A stretch of 28,995 nucleotides of DNA, from positions 1 through 28,995 of the forward strand of contig JAKVAO010000031.1 in NCBI GenBank assembly GCA_022447685.1, written 5' to 3'. The notes under the pieces were generated by a model. That model did no database searches. It saw only the letters and a program-made list of their open reading frames with translations, and had not been told where the DNA came from. This document shows, piece by piece, positions 27,345 to 28,995 of this stretch. This DNA comes from Candidatus Caenarcanales bacterium. GTDB taxonomy: Bacteria > Cyanobacteriota > Vampirovibrionia > LMEP-6097. Each line of letters opens with the position of its first letter. The stretch's first letter is position 1. Both the position numbers and the translations under genes were made by a program.

Positions 27345-28841
27345 ATGTATATTTCAAAGTCTAAATTTTTAAAAGCTTATCAATGCCAAAAAGCTATTTG
27401 GCTTAGTAAATATCATCCTGAATTGAAATCTAAGACGACAGATGCTCAGCAGGCTATTTTTGATCAAGGACATGAAGTTGGAAATCTTGCTAAACAACTT
27501 CTAAGTCCAGGGGCTGAAATGGAATTTAACCCTAAAGATTATGAGGGTATGTTTTCTAAAACTAAATCACTGATTGCTAGTAAAGAAAAATATATTTATG
27601 AAGCTACATTTCTTTTTGAAGACTTACTTATCATGGTAGATATTCTTGAAGTTAAAGAAGATGGACTTCTAATTTATGAAGTAAAAAGTTCAACTTCATC
27701 AAAGGAAGTAAACCTATATGACTTAAGTTTTCAAAACTATGTTTTGAGTCAGTTAGGATATAAAGTTTTAGAAAACAATTTAATTACTATAAATAATGAA
27801 TATATAAAAGAAACTGAAGAAATTAACCTGAAAGAGTTTTTTAGAATAGAAAACTTTGATAGCGAAGTTGAGAGTCTTCAAGGTGAAGTTTTAGAAATTA
27901 TTTCTGAGACAAGAGAAATACTTATAAATAGTCAAATGCCAGATATTGATATTGGCAAACATTGTAACAAGCCATATGAGTGTGATTTTAAAGAGCATTG
28001 CTGGAGCCAGATACCTGAAACTTCTGTTTTTGATTTAACTAATGCAAGAGCTAAAGATTTTGAACTATATAGTGATGGGATTTTAACTTTTAAAGATATT
28101 CAAGAGAATTATTTACTGCATCATATGACAGAGAAACATCGAACTCAAATTTTATCGGAGCTTTATAATAAAAAAGTTGAAAATAAAAAGGAAATAAAGA
28201 GATTTTTAAAGCAAATTACTTATCCAATATACTTTTTAGATTTTGAATGCTATCAAGATGCTATACCAAGATGGGATGGTTTAAGACCCTATGAACAAAC
28301 TCCTTTTCAGTTTTCCTTGCATACGCTAGAAAATGAAACTTCGGAATTAAAGCATTATGAATTTTTGGCTGAGGCAAATAAAGATCCAAGAAGAGAGTTT
28401 ACAGAAAATCTTATAGAGTATATTGGTAGTACAGGAACTGTACTTGCCTATAACATGAGTTTTGAAAAAGGCATTATAAAGAAAATGGCTGAATTATTTA
28501 GCGAGTATAAATTTAGTCTTATTGATATTAATGAAAGAATGGTTGATTTAATGATTCCCTTTAGAAACTATTGGTTTTACAGGAAAGAGATGAAAGGAAG
28601 CTATTCAATAAAATATGTTTTACCTGCAATTGCTCCAGAATTAAGTTATAGTGACCTAGATGTTTCAGACGGTCTTGCAGCAGTTAGAACATTTAAAGAT
28701 TTAGAGAACTTGGATCTACTAAACAATATAGAAGATACAGGAGAAAAAATATCTAAACTTAAATCAAGTCTTCTAGAATATTGCAAGCAAGATACCTATT
28801 CTATGGTCTTGATTTGGCAATACCTAAAAGAATTAGTTTAG
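27345..28841 (+). CDS. Cas4-like nuclease fused to a DEDD exonuclease (DUF2779-type protein)
   Basis: A 498-residue two-domain protein. The N-terminal half is a Dna2/Cas4-like PD-(D/E)XK domain: H43 in QGHEVG, D99, E112 and K114 (YEVKSS), and Q130. One cysteine near the start (C14) and three later (C207, C213, C219 in HCNKPYEC and HCW) are placed to hold a 4Fe-4S cluster, as in Cas4. The C-terminal half (about 290-498) has an RNase H-like exonuclease pattern: D299/E301 (FLDFE), AYNMSFEK (about 368-375), D401 (MVDL) and D483 (YCKQDTY). This matches DUF2779 proteins. All key residues are present. It is likely co-transcribed with the 422-residue nuclease 18 nt upstream. No cas1, cas2 or CRISPR array is nearby, so it is not annotated as a CRISPR component. 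Confidence 0.88.
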   Translation: MYISKSKFLKAYQCQKAIWLSKYHPELKSKTTDAQQAIFDQGHEVGNLAKQLLSPGAEMEFNPKDYEGMFSKTKSLIASKEKYIYEATFLFEDLLIMVDILEVKEDGLLIYEVKSSTSSKEVNLYDLSFQNYVLSQLGYKVLENNLITINNEYIKETEEINLKEFFRIENFDSEVESLQGEVLEIISETREILINSQMPDIDIGKHCNKPYECDFKEHCWSQIPETSVFDLTNARAKDFELYSDGILTFKDIQENYLLHHMTEKHRTQILSELYNKKVENKKEIKRFLKQITYPIYFLDFECYQDAIPRWDGLRPYEQTPFQFSLHTLENETSELKHYEFLAEANKDPRREFTENLIEYIGSTGTVLAYNMSFEKGIIKKMAELFSEYKFSLIDINERMVDLMIPFRNYWFYRKEMKGSYSIKYVLPAIAPELSYSDLDVSDGLAAVRTFKDLENLDLLNNIEDTGEKISKLKSSLLEYCKQDTYSMVLIWQYLKELV

Positions 28842-28862
28842 ATTAGTTTATATCAATCTCCC

Positions 28863-28896
28863 TCTCACCTCTAAGTGGAGAATGAGTGTTTTTTTT
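28863..28896 (+). terminator. Probable terminator after the nuclease pair
   Basis: An imperfect stem, CTC-T-CAC with GTG-GAG (one bulged T), is followed after 8 nt by a run of eight T (28889-28896). It lies between the stop at 28841 and the next start at 28973. The spacing to the T run is longer than usual. Confidence 0.45.
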
Positions 28897-28972
28897 CTGT
28901 GTATTTGTTTGATTATTTGAGAGTGTAAAATAAATTGTGTAAATTCCTTTAAATAAAAAGGAGAAAACATAA

Positions 28973-28995
28973 ATGTCAAACATAAAAGAATATGC
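28973..28995 (+). CDS. Start of a gene cut by the window edge
   Basis: An ATG at 28973 follows an AAGGAG SD (28958-28963) at 9-nt spacing. Only seven codons are visible (MSNIKEY). Type I restriction methyltransferases (HsdM) can begin similarly, which would suit the defence setting, but seven residues cannot identify a family. Confidence 0.55.

Noticed and set aside
27345..28841. cas4 of a CRISPR-Cas system
   Set aside because: No cas1, cas2 or repeat array in the window, and the C-terminal DEDD domain fits DUF2779 proteins better.

Overview
The window is AT-rich DNA from a Gram-negative bacterium. Several minus-strand proteins begin with classical Sec signal peptides, and ATG/GTG starts with Shine-Dalgarno (SD) sequences are used throughout. 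Nothing here fixes the genus. The content is accessory: a block of large, cysteine-sprinkled secreted proteins next to a nuclease-rich defence block. I see no tRNA, rRNA, CRISPR array or intact transposase.

Left block (about 400-19029, all minus strand). Transcription runs from right to left through five genes. First is a giant exported protein of about 4314 residues. It has an N-terminal beta-helix-like region, several PKD-type domains, long Ig-like stretches, a hydrophobic segment and a C-terminal region that looks like a polymorphic-toxin RNase. A 395-residue gene overlaps its end by 14 nt, and a 398-residue exported protein overlaps that gene by 11 nt. After a 122-nt gap with a good sigma70-like promoter come a GLUG/beta-helix exported protein ending in one dockerin-like calcium loop, and a 372-residue exported protein. 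The 372- and 398-residue proteins look like distant paralogues. The two beta-helix proteins share an N-terminal cap, and the 395-residue protein ends in a module also found in the giant. The block therefore reads as two related units, each a beta-helix secreted protein plus a dedicated partner. I do not recognise this as a described system, and it is the most interesting part of the window.

Right block (about 19196-28995). A SIR2-like protein and a HerA-type ATPase form a tight minus-strand operon, the arrangement of the known SIR2-HerA (Nezha) anti-phage system. A 92-residue gene of unknown function lies downstream. Divergent from it is a 687-residue protein with a C-terminal PD-(D/E)XK nuclease domain. 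Converging on that gene, 1 nt away, is a 202-residue PD-(D/E)XK-like protein. An intergenic region unusually dense in inverted repeats follows, then a plus-strand pair: a 422-residue PD-(D/E)XK protein and a 498-residue Cas4-like nuclease fused to a DEDD-type exonuclease (DUF2779 type). A further gene starts at 28973 and is cut by the window edge.

Functionally, the right block looks like a defence island built around NAD+-linked and nuclease effectors. The left block looks like a secreted adhesion or antagonism locus. The link between the two is only physical proximity and shared accessory character.
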